DNA of 64,000 bases, taken from positions 682,001 to 746,000 of the forward strand of contig JBBMOL010000147.1 in NCBI GenBank assembly GCA_037954665.1, written 5' to 3'. This DNA comes from Laguncularia racemosa. Taxonomy: Eukaryota; Streptophyta; Magnoliopsida; Myrtales; Combretaceae. A model generated the notes under the pieces. It searched no databases and was not told the DNA's origin. It saw nothing but the letters and a program-made list of their open reading frames with translations. Shown in pieces: positions 1-11,439 of this stretch. The translations under genes and the position numbers were made by a program. Numbering within the stretch: the stretch's first letter is position 1; the number at the start of each line of letters is the position of its first letter.

Positions 1-36
1 CTCTTAGTTTATAGTTGCTAGCCCGACTTTTCCAGT

Positions 37-3000
37 TTAAGTTCTTGAATCTCCTAAATCCACAGTTGTGGCATTTCTATCAACATGTTCCCCTTCATAG
101 TAATGTTTGAGAAGATAACTGTTTACCTTGAAAGTACGGTTGTCTTCTGCCTTCAACTCAACTGCACCATAAGGAAACACATTAACAATTTCAAATGGTC
201 CAGACCATCGTGATTTCAACTTACCTGGGAATAGCTTCAATCGAGAGTTGTACAATAAGACTCTTTGACCAAGCAAGAACTCTCGCTGTAAGATGTTCTT
301 ATCATGCCATCGCTTTGCTCTCTCCTTGTAAATTCTCGCATTTTCATATGCTTCCTCTCTCATCTCGACCATTTAATTCAATTGGAGCAACCTCTTTGCA
401 CCTGCAACTTGCAACTCAAAGTTAAGGTATTTTATGGCCCAGTATGCCTTGTGCTCAAGCTCTACGGGTAGGTGACATGATTTACCATAAACAATCTTGT
501 AGGGGGACATTCCAATAGGTGTTTTAAAAGCTGTTCTATAAGCCCACAATGCATCATCAAGTTTTAAAGACCAATCCTTTCGGGATGCATTGACAGTTTT
601 CTCTAAGATTCACTTAATTTCCCTATTGGATACCTCAACCTGTCCACACGTTTGTGGATGATAAGGGGTGGCAATTTTGTGAGTAACTCCATATTTTAAT
701 AATAATTTCTCAAATTTCCTGTTACAAAAATGTGTTCCCCCATCACTTATTATAGCTCTAGGTACCCCAAATCTTGAAAATATATTCTTTTTCAAAAATT
801 TAATGACAACCCTGCTGTCATTAGTTTGTAGAGCAACTGCCTCTACCCATTTCGAAACATAATCAATAGCTAAAAGAATATATTTGTTTGAAAATGATGA
901 GGGAAAAGGACCCATAAAGTCGATTCCCCAAACATCAAAAAGTTCAATTACAAGTATATTATTTTGTGGTAATTCATGTCTTCTTGAAATATTGCCAGTC
1001 CTTTGGCATTGAGCACAAGTCATAATGAAGTTCCTGCAATCATGAAACAAACTGGGCCAATAAAATCCGCAAGATAAAATTTTTGCTGCCGTTTTTTCCA
1101 TACCAAAGTGACTTCCTACCTCTCTAGAATGACAATGTTGTATAATGCTAAGCTGTTCACTTTCAGGTACGCATCGTCTAATTATTTGGTCAGCACAATT
1201 TTTAAAGAGATATGGTTCATCCCAAAAATAAAACTTCACATCATGTAAAAATTTCTTTTTCTGTTGGTAGAATAAACCATATGGAGTGATTTTGCTAACC
1301 AAATAATTAACGATATCAGCATACCAAGGTAATCCTTGAACTTCTACTACATGCAATTGTTCATCAGGGAACTTTTCATTAATAGGTGAATAAAAAAAAT
1401 TAGATTCCAGACGGGATAAATGATCAGCCACCACATTTTCAGTTCCCTTCTTATCTTTAATTTCCAGGTTAAATTCTTGCAGTAGTAGAATCCATCGAAT
1501 TAACCTAGGTTTAGCATCAGCTTTAGCAAATAAATACTTAAGGGCAGCATGGTCAATATATACTATGATTTTAGAACCTATTAGGTAAGGCCGAAATTTA
1601 TCGCATGCAAATACAACTGCTAAAAGTTCTTTTTCAGTTGTGGCATAATTCCTTTGGGCCTCATTTAAGGTTCTACTCGCATAGTATATTACATGAAATG
1701 ACTTATCTTTTCTTTGCCCAAGTACCGCTCCAACAGCATAGTCGCTGACATCGCACATCAACTCGAAGGGAAGCTCCCAATCAGGTGCAACAATCACTGG
1801 TGCAGTAGTGAGCTTCTCCTTCAATAGATTAAATGCCTGCAAACAATTATCATAAAAAATAAAGGCAGAATCTTTTTCTAGTAAATTACAAAGAGGTCTT
1901 GAGATTTTAGAGAAGTCCCTGATAAATCTCCTATAGAAGCCAGCATGTCCCAAGAAGCTTCTGATTCCTTTCACTGTAGTAGATGGTGGTAGCTTCTCTA
2001 TCACCTCTACTTTTGCCCTGTCAACCTCAATTCCCTGCTTAGATACTTTGTGCCCTAAGACTATTCCCTCTCTTACCATGAAATGGCATTTTTCCCAATT
2101 AAGAAGCAGATTAGTTTCCTTGCATCTCTTAAGCACACATCCTAAATTTGTTAGACATGTTTCGAATGACTTCCCAAAAACAGAAAAATCATCCATGAAT
2201 ATTTCAATGAAATTTTCTATCATGTCAGAAAATATGGACATCATGCATCTTTGAAATGTAACGGGTGCATTACAAAGACCAAAGGGCATTCTCCTAAAAG
2301 CAAATGTGCCATAGGGACAAGTAAAGGTGGTTTTCTCCTGGTCCTCGGGTGCTATATGGATTTGATTGAAACCAGAATAACCATCTAAAAAGCAGTAATA
2401 ATCATGCCCTGCAAGTTTTTCTAACATCTGATCTATAAAAGGGAGGGGGAAATGATCTTTGCGGGTAGCATCATTCAGTTTTCTATAGTCTATACAGACT
2501 CTCCAACCAGTTACAGTGCGAGTGGGAATTAATTCATTAGCCTCATTTTGTACTACAGTCATACCACCTTTTTTTTGTACAACTTGGACAGGACTAACCC
2601 ATTTACTATCAGAAATTGGAAAAATAATGCCTGCATCTAACAATTTAAGCACTTCTTTTTTTACAACTTCCTTAAGAGTTGGGTTAAGTCTTCTTTCTGG
2701 TTGTACTGTAGGTTTACACTCAGCTTCAAGAAATATCCTATGAGTACAAATTGAAGGGTTAATTCCCTTAATATCAGCAATGGTCCACCCGATAGCTTCC
2801 TTATGTTCTCTTAGAACATCCAAAAGTTGTTGCTCTTGATCACCTGTCAAAGAAGAAGAAATGATTATTGGCAAAGTATCATTTGTTCCAAGATAAGCAT
2901 ACTTTAAATGACCAGGCAAAGGTTTAAGTTCAAGCACCGGGGGTTGTGCCAATGACGGCATCGGTTTCTTCTCAGTGGTGCCCAGCTCCTCATAGTGTCG

Positions 3001-3462
3001 AGTCTTGAATTCATAAACTTGTTCAGTATGTTCTTCTTGGGGTTCATACTCATCATCACTCCAATTATCTAAATCCCTAAGGACTGACTCCATCGTGTTC
3101 ACACCTACATTCTCTTCCATGAACTCAAAGGAAAGCTCATCAACACTATCAATAGTGTAATAGGATTTACAGTCATCAAATTTCTTTGTAGCCTCATACA
3201 CATTAAACGTGACTTGTTCATCCATAACTCTCAAAGTAAGCTTACCTTGTTTCACATCAATCAATGCCTTACCTGTTGCCAGGAATGGTCTTCCTAAGAT
3301 CATGGGTACCTCTCTATCTTCTTCCATTTCCAAGACTATAAAGTCAACTGGAAAGATGAATTTGTCCACTTTTACTAGGACATTTTCCACTATACCCTTT
3401 GGGTACTTTGACACTTCTATCCGCAAGTTGTAAGGTGACGTGCGTCTCCTTATATTCTCCAA
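37..3462 (-). pseudogene. Athila pol: protease end, RT, RNase H, integrase
   Basis: This is the main pol reading frame. It starts in the end of protease (ILGRPFLATGKA). RT follows at about 2600-1990, with the catalytic FMDD at 2188-2199. RNase H spans about 1810-1420 (LMCDVSDYAVGAVLGQ, then TTEKELLAV, ending ADHLSR). The integrase zinc finger spans about 1160-1010 (two His, then CAQC), and the DDE core about 930-640 (GIDFMGP, ISDGGTHF, HPQT). The frame is the same throughout but broken twice in integrase: a TGA just after SNREIK near 610, and a TAA just before MVEMREEA at about 373. The integrase C-terminal domain then continues to a TAA at 37-39. Each break looks like a point mutation. Confidence 0.92.
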
Positions 3463-3958
3463 GTCCTAGTTTTCTGAAAATGGACAGAGGCATTAAATTT
3501 ATACTTGCACCAGAATCTATAAGTACTTTATCAAAATGAAAATTACCAATAGTGCAAGGAACAGTAAAACTTCCCTGATCTCTTTGTTTTCTTGGCATAT
3601 TGGATAAATTCTTTTGTAAGATCATAGAACATTCCCCTGTAAGCATCACTGGTTCATTCCCTTCAATCTTCCTCTTCTTTGTGGGTAAATCCTTCATGAA
3701 CCTAGCATATGATGGCATCTGCTGAAGTGCCTCTGCAAAAGGAATGTTAATTTGCAATTTTTTAAAGACTTCTAAAAATTTAGCAAATTGTGAATCCAAT
3801 TGCTGTTGCTTCAGCCTTCCTGGGAAAGGAATAGGAGGAACATATGCTTGCACTTTTGGTGAATTTTGCTTTGGTTCCTCTTCCTTTTGTTTCCCTTTAT
3901 CTTTCTCTAGGTTAACCTCCTCTTTCCTCAAGTTTCTTATCAACCAATTCCTTACCAC
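3344..3958 (-). pseudogene. Athila gag-pol linker and aspartic protease
   Basis: A Lys/Glu-rich linker is followed by the retroviral-type aspartic protease. The active-site motif is DSGASINLMP, and upstream sequence FTVPCTIGNFHFDKVLI fits the fold. The frame differs from gag on one side (overlap 3912-3958) and from pol on the other (overlap 3344-3462), so one-base indels separate what should be a continuous polyprotein. A programmed frameshift is conceivable at one junction, but two shifts plus several stops in the same copy make decay more likely. Confidence 0.85.
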
Positions 3959-5327
3959 TTCTTAGCATAATAGCATTTACACCCTTAGGATTCTGCTCAG
4001 TATTACTAGGTAAAGACCCAGATGGTCTATTACTCAACTGTTGAGACATTTGACTAAGCTGATTTTCAAGATTCCTAATGGTGGCTTGTTGATTTTGCAA
4101 CATTGTGTCAGTCTTCTGCATATAACTTATCGTGAGTTCTTCCATTTTAGACTGACCTTGCTGAGAAGAGGTATTATGATTAGGATATTGTTGATGGAGA
4201 GTATTATGATTAGGACCTTGCTTTTGAAATCCAGGGGGTTTAAGTGCATTGTTATCATTTCTCCATGAGAAATTTGGATGATTATGCCACCCTGGATTGT
4301 AGGTGTTTGAATAAGGTCCTTGATTTCCTCTTTGGAAATTGTTGACAAAATTTACTTGCTCTCGATGGGATGAGGAGGAAAAGTTTCCAGATGGGCACTC
4401 AAGAGTTGAGTGTGGTCCTGAGCATAACTCATAACAAGAAATTTGATCATCATTAAAAGAAGGTGCAGAGGTGAGTTTACTTACCTGAGCGGTAAGAGCA
4501 GAAATCTGAGCTGTTAAGGTGTCCATGTCATTGACAGATGCTACTCTAGACTTACCTCTTTCATGTTACCAATTATGTGCACTAGAGGCCATTTCATCTA
4601 TCAAAGCACTAGCCTCTTCATATGTCTTACTCATTAGTGCACCACCAGAAGCAGCATCTACTAGAGATCTCAATGTATCATCTAAACTAAGATAGAATAT
4701 CTCAATAAGGAGATTATCTGGTAATCCATGATGGGGGCATTTTCTAATTGCCTCCTTGAATCTTTCCCATGCTTCATACAGTGATTCACCACTAAACTTA
4801 GTGAAGTTTGTGATGTCATTTCTTAACCTAGCAGTTCTAGCAGGTGGAAAAAATCTCCTTAAAAGTTTAGATGAGAGATCAACCCAAGTGGTTACAGAGT
4901 CTTGTGGCAATGAATTGTACCAAGCCCTAGCTTTTTCTCTAAGTGAAAACAGGAAAAGTTGTAGTCTAATTACATCATCAGATACATTATTCATTTTCAC
5001 TGTATTACAATATTGAAGAAATACTGCAATATGCTCATCAGGACTCTCATTTGGATATCCTCCAAATTGATTTGATTGAACCATTTGAACGAGTGCTGGT
5101 TTTAATTCAAAATTGTTAGCCTGAATTGTTGGTCTTCTTATTGCAGGACCTGAAACAACAGGTATCGTGTATTCCCGAAGTGCTCTACCAACACCCTGAA
5201 TCCGATTGTTGTTTTCATCTGCCATGTTCTCTTCTTCCTTTCTTCTCTGCTCTCTTCTAAGTTGTCGCAAGGTGCGTTCTATCTCAAGATTAATTGGTAG
5301 AAGTTCAGCACTTCTACTCTTGCGCAT
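3912..5327 (-). pseudogene. Athila gag
   Basis: The gag starts at the ATG at 5325-5327. Its capsid-like retrotrans-gag domain (AWYNSLPQDSVTTWVDL, then LRRFFPPARTARLRNDI) covers about 4570-5130. An in-frame TAA at 4566-4568 (after SSAHNW) interrupts it, and the same frame then continues to 3912. The second part has the sequence CYELCSGPHSTLEC, a degenerate CCHC zinc knuckle, and a Gln/Asn-rich tail. It ends LRSGKELVDKK before the frame is lost. In related Athila gags these two parts are one protein. Confidence 0.88.
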
Positions 5328-5446
5328 AAAAAGAACCTCAAAGAGAACAGGAAACGATCACACAATGAAAAAAAAATAAAATAAAATAACAAAATAATTG
5401 CGCCTAAATTAACAATAGAATTTGAAGATGGTCTAATATTAATCAA

Positions 5447-5464
5447 TCCCCGGCAACGGCGCCA
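5447..5464 (-). promoter_or_regulatory. Primer binding site, tRNA-Asp type
   Basis: On the minus strand this reads TGGCGCCGTTGCCGGGGA, complementary to the 3' end of plant tRNA-Asp. It lies six bases inside the end of the LTR, where reverse transcription starts. It fixes the element's orientation. Confidence 0.9.
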
Positions 5465-5470
5465 AAAACT

Positions 5471-7022
5471 TGATCCACGCAAAAAGAGATATAAAATGAG
5501 CGTGAATAAATACCGGCAAGTGTACCGGATCGGATCAAGTAATATAGTGAGAGAAGAGTGTCGAACCACAAAGATTGATTAAGTAATAGACCTTTATCAA
5601 TTTCTACTATTATTTAGGCAATGATATTTGATGAGAATTGAATGAATTATACTAAATGCTTAAAAAGAGAATTGTGTTTGAAAAATGATGAATTGATGAT
5701 GGGAAATAGAATCCACCCTAATTCTACTAATCATATTGCCTTCATGTTATAATAACTCATAGCTATATGGATTTTCACAAGAAATTAACAAAACCTTAAT
5801 CCTTTATCAAGTGTTAAAGTAATGTTACCTCAATTTAATTTAATAGCTCTCGCTAATTCAAATCAAATGAGGATTCTAATTCACAATCATAAATTTCCCA
5901 ATTATATGATTGCCTAATATCTTTAAAATAATTTCTCTTAATCCCTTAGTGAAAAATTTAATAAAAATATTGCATGAAACACTTAGGTCAATTTCTAATA
6001 AAATTCAATAACGTTGCTTCCACATGAATTATTAAATCTTACTTAGGAATTCCTGATAAAACCTAAATTTCTCTTTCGAGTCATTTACATTTCTATGCAT
6101 TGATTTCAATTACAAAATACAATTCATAGCAGGACTTCTTATATGAAAATTCCGCATATCTGCATTTCCTATAACATGAATACAATGATCATTTTAGTTT
6201 GAATTATGGCTTCATCATGTTTCCCACAAGGATGATTTAGAACATTATAGTATGAATTGCATAAAAACAATTGAAATAAATAGGTGCAATGGAATTCATA
6301 TTGAACAACAAGAATAAACTAATAAATGGCATAAAAGAAAATAAAGTAATTGAAACAATAGCTATAATCTTCAAGAACTTCAATCTTCCAAAATAATTCC
6401 TTAAATTTTCAATTGAAAGCAAACTTCAGCAAAATAACTTTCTTTCTTCAAAATAAAATTTGGAATAACATGAAATGTAAAGGAATTAAAGAAAATATAA
6501 AATCCTAAAGTTTCTAAGGGAATTCTAATAATTTCAAAGAAAGACAAAGGATGCTAAACAAAGAATCAAAACAAAAGAATTCTAAAACAAAAGGGGATGC
6601 TCCCAAGGTTCACACAAGGGGCCTATTTATAGATCCAAAGAGGAGGGGGATAAGGTTGATCTGATGAGGATTTGAGTCAGCAAATTAATTAAGATACGAT
6701 TTTGGAGAGATTTTCGCAATGGATATCCGGGGAGTAATGAAGGCCGGCTCAAGGCCGACGGCTTTAATGCTTTTTAAGGCCGGTTTAATATAGGCCGGCT
6801 CAAGGCTGGCTCAAAGCCGGCGGCCTTCAGTGCAATCCTCCGCTCGCTTCTTCAATTTTGTGAAAAACTCCTCCAATTAACTTGTAATTTACTTTTGGGT
6901 CCTCAAAACCTGTATTTTCACAATAAACACCATTAAGTATCATTTCTTTATATTTTCTTATAATATTGAAATAAATTTAATATAAGTCCAAAAGAAAATA
7001 TAAGTATAATGTGATCTTATCA
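5471..7022 (-). repeat. 5' LTR of the Athila-lineage element
   Basis: On the plus strand it begins TGATCCACGC and ends GATCTTATCA, giving TG...CA ends with a short TGAT/ATCA inverted terminus; length 1552 bp. The primer site directly follows it on the minus strand. The region contains no supported gene. Near its upstream end (about 6735-6830) it carries a cluster of GGCCGGC and AAGGCCG words, noted separately. The single copy in the window means LTR-LTR divergence cannot be assessed. Confidence 0.8.
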
Positions 7023-7308
7023 AAAGGAAAAAGACATCTTCATACTAGCTACAAAGAATCCTTTTGAACATAACTAGTCATATCTCATCGAATCAACTTT
7101 CTTTGATGAATATGCTAAGAAAGGAAAAACAACCATTGTGAAACCCTTTAGAGTTTCACTACTTACATGGGAAGAAGTTCAAGAGGGTCAACAGAAGAAA
7201 AGAAAGATGCATGGCTCTCATAGGGGTAAGAAAAAAAGAAAGGGAGTTGAGGAGATTAAAATCTTTATTAAGGTAGATGGGCAAAAGGTGTACTACTTAT
7301 GACGGTCT
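7023..7308 (+). pseudogene. Coding-like relic, probable upstream part of a Tat-like polyprotein
   Basis: Reading from 7024 gives about 92 codons with a single TAG at 7075-7077 and a final TGA at about 7300. It contains NPFEHN, then ESTFFDEYAKKGKTTIVKPF, then a basic stretch (GKKKRKGVEE) and KVDGQKVYYL. I do not recognise the family from this part alone. After removal of element A the sequence runs on at 13385 towards a Tat-like RT relic, so I infer it is the pre-RT section of the same decayed polyprotein. Confidence 0.35.
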
Positions 7309-8091
7309 TGATGAAAGCCATGATGGGAGTCAAGCTAGAAGGTGGAATGTGGATCCTCTTAAAGTGCCACCTAGACCGATCACAAGAACTCGAGCGAAAC
7401 GATTCAAGGAAGCACTTAACGGGCTGATAAAGGATATCCAAGAAGCCGGAAAAGATTGGAGCAACCATGAGAATGAACTTGCATTTGTACAAGTCATTTA
7501 AGGAGATCAAAGCATAGGAGGTCAAAGTTGTCGGCCTTGACAACGCTGGCTTAAACACTGTCGGCCTTGAACTGGTGTTGCAATTAGAGCGCGATAGAGG
7601 GACTACGCCGTCCACTATGCCGCCGGCGTATATAACCAGCGTACATCCTATGTCAGCTACTATGCCGCCTTCTACGCCGCTAGCGTATATACCAGGTGTA
7701 CATTGCCTGTTTGTTATGTTTCCGCAACTTTTTTATGTTATGTCATTTTGGGCTTTTGTTTTACGAGTTGTAAACCCTATTAAAAGCTGCTAGCGTTGGA
7801 AAACAAAACATAGAACATACATACAACATTAAATTTTACAATTTGAGAGAATTCCTCTCTTGGTTCTCCAAAGAACTTCTCTTGAACTTATCGGATCTCT
7901 TCCGTGGCGTTTAAACCAGACTTATCAATCGGTCTTTCATCCTGATTGTGGCGTCAATAGAATATACCAAGGTTCTTGCCTCACCTATAGGCAACGGGTC
8001 GCGATTCCACTTTGATTGTTTTGGCATCTTGGGTTGCAATTCCAAACGTATTGGTATAGGGTTTCGTCACACGTGGGCATGGTTTGTATTA
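7309..8091 (+). repeat. 5' LTR of element A
   Basis: It begins TGATGAAAGCC and ends GTATTA (a probable CA to TA change), 783 bp. The first part encodes the pol C-terminal motif PITRTRAKRFKEALNGLI, because in this lineage the LTR starts inside pol. A TATTAAAA box lies near 7779. A partial internal duplication of about 70 bp (two versions of a GCCG..GCGTATATA..GTACAT module, about 7610-7710) is absent from the 3' LTR. Confidence 0.88.
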
Positions 8092-8094
8092 GTT

Positions 8095-8108
8095 TGGTAT
8101 CAGAGCCT
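8095..8108 (+). promoter_or_regulatory. Element A primer binding site, tRNA-Met type
   Basis: TGGTATCAGAGCC lies three bases after the 5' LTR and is complementary to the 3' end of plant initiator tRNA-Met. Confidence 0.88.
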
Positions 8109-8582
8109 AGGTTTGTTAAACATCAGTTCGGTTTAAGAAAGGTAACATCAAAACCCTAACTCCAATCGTTCATATCAAGTTTCGTATTACCATTGCTTCA
8201 TACTCAAGTCCATAGTGTTAATTGTTCCTTGAGTAATGTAGTTCATTCCATCAATCTTGTTACAAAAAAAAAGGGAACAAAAAAAAAAAAAGAGGAGAAG
8301 AACGAAAACAAAAGAACGAAAAACAAAGACAAAAAAAAGAAAGAAAAAAGGAAAATTCAAGCCCGGAGAGTTTGTTCTTGAATTCTACGGAAGAATTTGG
8401 TGTAGTTTGGATTAGTTCCAAGAGAATTGAGAAGAGGGATTAGTGAGATAATATCATCTCTGTTGTGAGAATACACAAGTGATTGCGGGAAATCCTTCTT
8501 TGAGTGAAACACGTGAGGGAGCAAATTGTGAGGTTTAATTCTATATATATTTTTGTTATACTAACCTTTTATTGTAGGAACT

Positions 8583-9184
8583 ATGTCGAGCCAAAATTCT
8601 CCTGAAAGTGAGAGGGGAAGGTTTGATGCTAGGTTAGTAATTGAGGCGTTGAGGAGTGAGATGAAGAGAATGTTTCAAGAGGGAATGGAGCAAATTCATG
8701 AAACGGTGGAGCAGAAATTGGAGCAATCTAAGAACGTCTTTCAAGGGCTTAAAAGAGAGAGTTGTTCTAAGAGAGGACAAAGGGGTGGAGATGAAAATTC
8801 TGATGATGAGCTTGATGAACTTTCTATCGGGAGTTATAGAGGTTATGGTGGCAGTAATAGAGGAACTAGGGATTGGGAAGATAGAGGAGATAGTAATAGA
8901 GAGGATAATCAATTGAATAGTATAAAGATGAAGTTTCCTCCTTTCCAAGGGAAGAATGATCCCGAGGCATACTTAGAATGGGAGAAGAAGGTAGAGATGG
9001 TGTTTGATTGTCACAATTATAGTGGGAGAAAGAAAGTGAAGCTTGCTACCATTGAGTTTTCAGATTATGCCATAGTATGGTGGGATCAACTGATGTTGAA
9101 TAGAAGAAGGAATGGCGAACCACCTATTAAGTCTTGGGAAGAGATGAAGAGGGTGATGAAGAAGCGGTTTATTCCTGCTTATTA
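8583..9184 (+). pseudogene. Element A gag, N-terminal part
   Basis: The ATG at 8583 follows a leader of about 470 bases and starts MSSQNSPESERGRF. A glutamate-rich helical stretch, an acidic/Gly/Arg-rich region and the start of the capsid-like domain follow (MKFPPFQGKNDPEAYLEWE, then ATIEFSDYAIVWWDQL). It is open up to the solo LTR at 9185. Removing that LTR and one copy of TATTA makes this frame continuous with the gag segment from 10067. The apparent reading frame beyond 9184 belongs to the solo LTR, not gag. Confidence 0.85.
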
Positions 9185-10061
9185 TGATGAGATCCATGAT
9201 GAGAGCCAAGTCGGAAGAAGGAATGTGGATCCTCTTGAAGTGCCACCGGGACCGATCACAAGAACTTGAGCGAAATGATTCAAGGAAGCACTTAACGGGT
9301 TGATAAAGGATGTCCATGAAGCCGGAAAGGATTAGAGCAATCATGAAGTTGGAAAGGATTGGAACAACCATGGGAAGGCCCTTGCTCTTGTACAAGTCAT
9401 ACCGGATACGGGGTGAAGAGGGCGTGTCTTTACAAGGCACGACCATGTAGGAATCTCAAGGTTACACAGAATCATACACGGTCATATACACGGCCAAAAG
9501 GCACGGCCGTGTATGGTGTCAAGAATTTCCACAGAAAGATACACGACTAGAAGTATACGATCGTGTATGTTGCCAGAATTTCCACAGAAAAGTATACGGC
9601 TAAGTACACGGCCGTGTATCTCCCCGACGTCGGCCTTTTGCCTTGTTTTGTTATTTTACGCACTTATTGAAGTGACGTCGTTTTGGACCTTTATTGTCAC
9701 GAATTGTAACCCTAATATAAAGCTCCTAGGGTTAGAGAATATAGAACATATACAACATTAAAGTTTGAAAAACACTTTTGAGAGAATTCCTCTCTTGGTT
9801 CTTTAAAGAACTAATCTATAACTTATCGGATTTTATTTCCATGGCATTCATCCCGACTTATCAATCAGTCTTTCATCTCGATTGTCGCGTCTTCATATTA
9901 TACCAAGGTTCTTGTCTCGCTTATAGACAACGGGTCGCGGTTTCCACTTGAGGGTGTTTGGCATCTTAGGTAACGAATTCCGAACGTATTGGTATTGGGT
10001 TTTGTCACACGTTGGCGTGGTTCGTATCAGTTAGGAATCCGATCAAACCGATCTCGTATCA
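9185..10061 (+). repeat. Solo LTR of a related gypsy family, nested in element A gag
   Basis: It starts TGATGAGATCC and ends CGTATCA, 877 bp, with a perfect 5-bp target duplication TATTA (9180-9184 and 10062-10066). The 5' end encodes a decayed version of the pol C-terminal motif (VPPGPITRT). Its 3' half resembles the element A LTR, but its U3 differs: it holds palindromic ACGGCCGTGTAT words (about 9470-9620) also seen in the TR-GAG element at 33.7-36.1 kb. No internal region remains, so it arose by LTR-LTR recombination. Confidence 0.88.
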
Positions 10062-10066
10062 TATTA

Positions 10067-10773
10067 CTATTGTGAATTGCACAATAAATTGCAAACTCTT
10101 AAGCAGGGAAGTCGAAGTGTGGATGAGTATTTCAAGGAGATGGAGGTTACTATGATTCGAGCAAATGTTGAGGAGGATAGAGAGGCTACCATGGCGAGGT
10201 TTCTTGTTGGGTTAAATAGAGAGATTCAAAATGTGGTAGAATTACAGCATTATGTGGAACTGGAAGATATGGTCCACATGGCTATAAAGGTTGAGAACCA
10301 ACACAGGAGGAAAGGTAGTAATACTGCACGGTTTCAATAGGGTGCTGGTTCATCTACTTGGAAGACTAACCATTGGAGGAAGGAAGAAAAGTCGTTACCT
10401 ACTAAGCCAAAAGGAGAGCAGAAGCAAGGGGGGGTCTACTCCTAGTAATCAAGGTAAACCTGATTCTTCTACTCCTAGAAATCGTGACATTAAATGTTTT
10501 AAATGCCAAGGCAGAGGCCATATTGCTAGTCAATGTCTAAATAGACGTGTTATGATTCTACGCGATGATGGTGAGCATGAGACTGAGGAGGATAGTGAAG
10601 ATGATGATACGCCTCCATTGGAAGATGCTAATGATGACGAGGAGCCTGCAGCAGGGAAGTTAGTAGCAATATTGAAGCGAGCTTTGAATGTGCAGGTGAA
10701 GGAAGAAGAGGAGGTGCAACGAGAAAATATCTTTCATACTAGATGTTATCTAGGTACCATATTTGCAATTTGA
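10067..10773 (+). pseudogene. Element A gag, C-terminal part with zinc knuckle
   Basis: Gag resumes with NKLQTLKQGSRSVDEYFKEM and RFLVGLNREIQNVVEL, the second half of the retrotrans-gag domain. A TAG at about 10338 and a frameshift follow. The shifted frame carries a Ser/Thr-rich linker, the CCHC knuckle CFKCQGRGHIASQC (about 10496-10537) and an acidic tail (EEDSEDDDTPPLEDANDDEE). The zinc knuckle binds element RNA during packaging in functional relatives. Confidence 0.85.
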
Positions 10774-11130
10774 TCATTGATGGGGGGAGTTGCACTAATG
10801 TAGTGAGTACTTTCATTGTTGAGAGGTTGGGGCTCAAGACCACTAAACACCCTAACCTATATAAATTGCAGTGGCTGAATGATAGTGGTGAGACTAAGGT
10901 GAGTAAGCATGCCTTAATTGCTTTTCGCATTGGTAGGTATGAGGATGAGGTGTTATGCAATGTAGTGCCGATGTAGGTTTGTCATGTGTTGTTGGGGAGG
11001 CCATGGCAGTTTGATAGGAAGGTTGTTCACGATGGCTTTTCTAACAAGTATACACTTATTCACCATAGCAAAAGCTATAATCTTAAACCCTTAACACCTA
11101 AACAGGTGTATGAGGATCAGTTGCATCTAT
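10743..11130 (+). pseudogene. Element A aspartic protease
   Basis: The frame carries LIIDGGSCTNVVSTFIVERL, with DGG in place of the usual DSG active-site triad, and further on VLLGRPWQFDRKVVHDGF after a TAG at about 10974. The core is recognisable. I believe DGG variants are common in this lineage, so DGG alone does not prove inactivation; the stop does. Confidence 0.8.
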
Positions 11131-11439
11131 AACAATCTTTTGCAAAATATAAGGTGTGTGAAAAACAGAGGGAGATTGAGAGAGTAAAAGACATAGAAAA
11201 AGAAAAGGAACATAAAAGTCAATACCGAAAGGAAAAAGAGAGGAAGGCTGGAAAGAGTGTGAGAGGCCAAGTTGAGGGGGGATCAACTTTGATGGTGAGT
11301 GAAAAGGAGAGTGCAGCCTAGCAAAAGGAGAGTTGTGTGGCAAGAGCGTGTGTAGTGAGGACAGCATTAGTGATGAAGCAACCCATGTTGTTGCTGGTTT
11401 TTAAATAAACTTGTTTGAATATTAACGAACTTCATAACT
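11131..11439 (+). other. Degraded protease-RT linker of element A
   Basis: This is a Lys/Glu-rich, purine-rich stretch between protease and RT with several stops in all plus frames. It corresponds to the variable linker in related elements. The open frame on the opposite strand (11098-11367) is a shadow of this skew. Confidence 0.5.

Larger units (their letters stand above)
1..7022 (-). mobile_element. Athila-lineage Ty3/gypsy retrotransposon, 5' portion
   Basis: The minus strand reads LTR (5471-7022), tRNA-Asp-type primer site, gag, protease, RT, RNase H and integrase, and runs off the left edge. The gag resembles the Athila type (motifs such as ANNFELKP, GESLYEAWERFKE and CPHHGLPD). The primer site matching the tRNA-Asp 3' end is also usual for this lineage. 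The env-like ORF found in many Athila elements and the 3' LTR would lie outside the window. Frameshifts and stop codons in gag and pol make this copy inactive. The right LTR terminus abuts the Tat-like relic at 7023, so this element may also have inserted into that relic; its target duplication cannot be checked without the other end. Confidence 0.9.

Noticed and set aside
610..3462. Whether the Athila pol frame might be a functional host-domesticated gene
   Set aside because: It sits next to gag, a primer site and an LTR in element order, with frameshifts on one side and stops in integrase.
7277..7501. Apparent gene MGKRCTTYDGLDESHDGS...
   Set aside because: Fusion of flanking sequence with the pol C-terminal motif that lies inside the element A 5' LTR.
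8193..8381. Lys-rich frame with poly-A runs
   Set aside because: Low-complexity translation of the element A leader.
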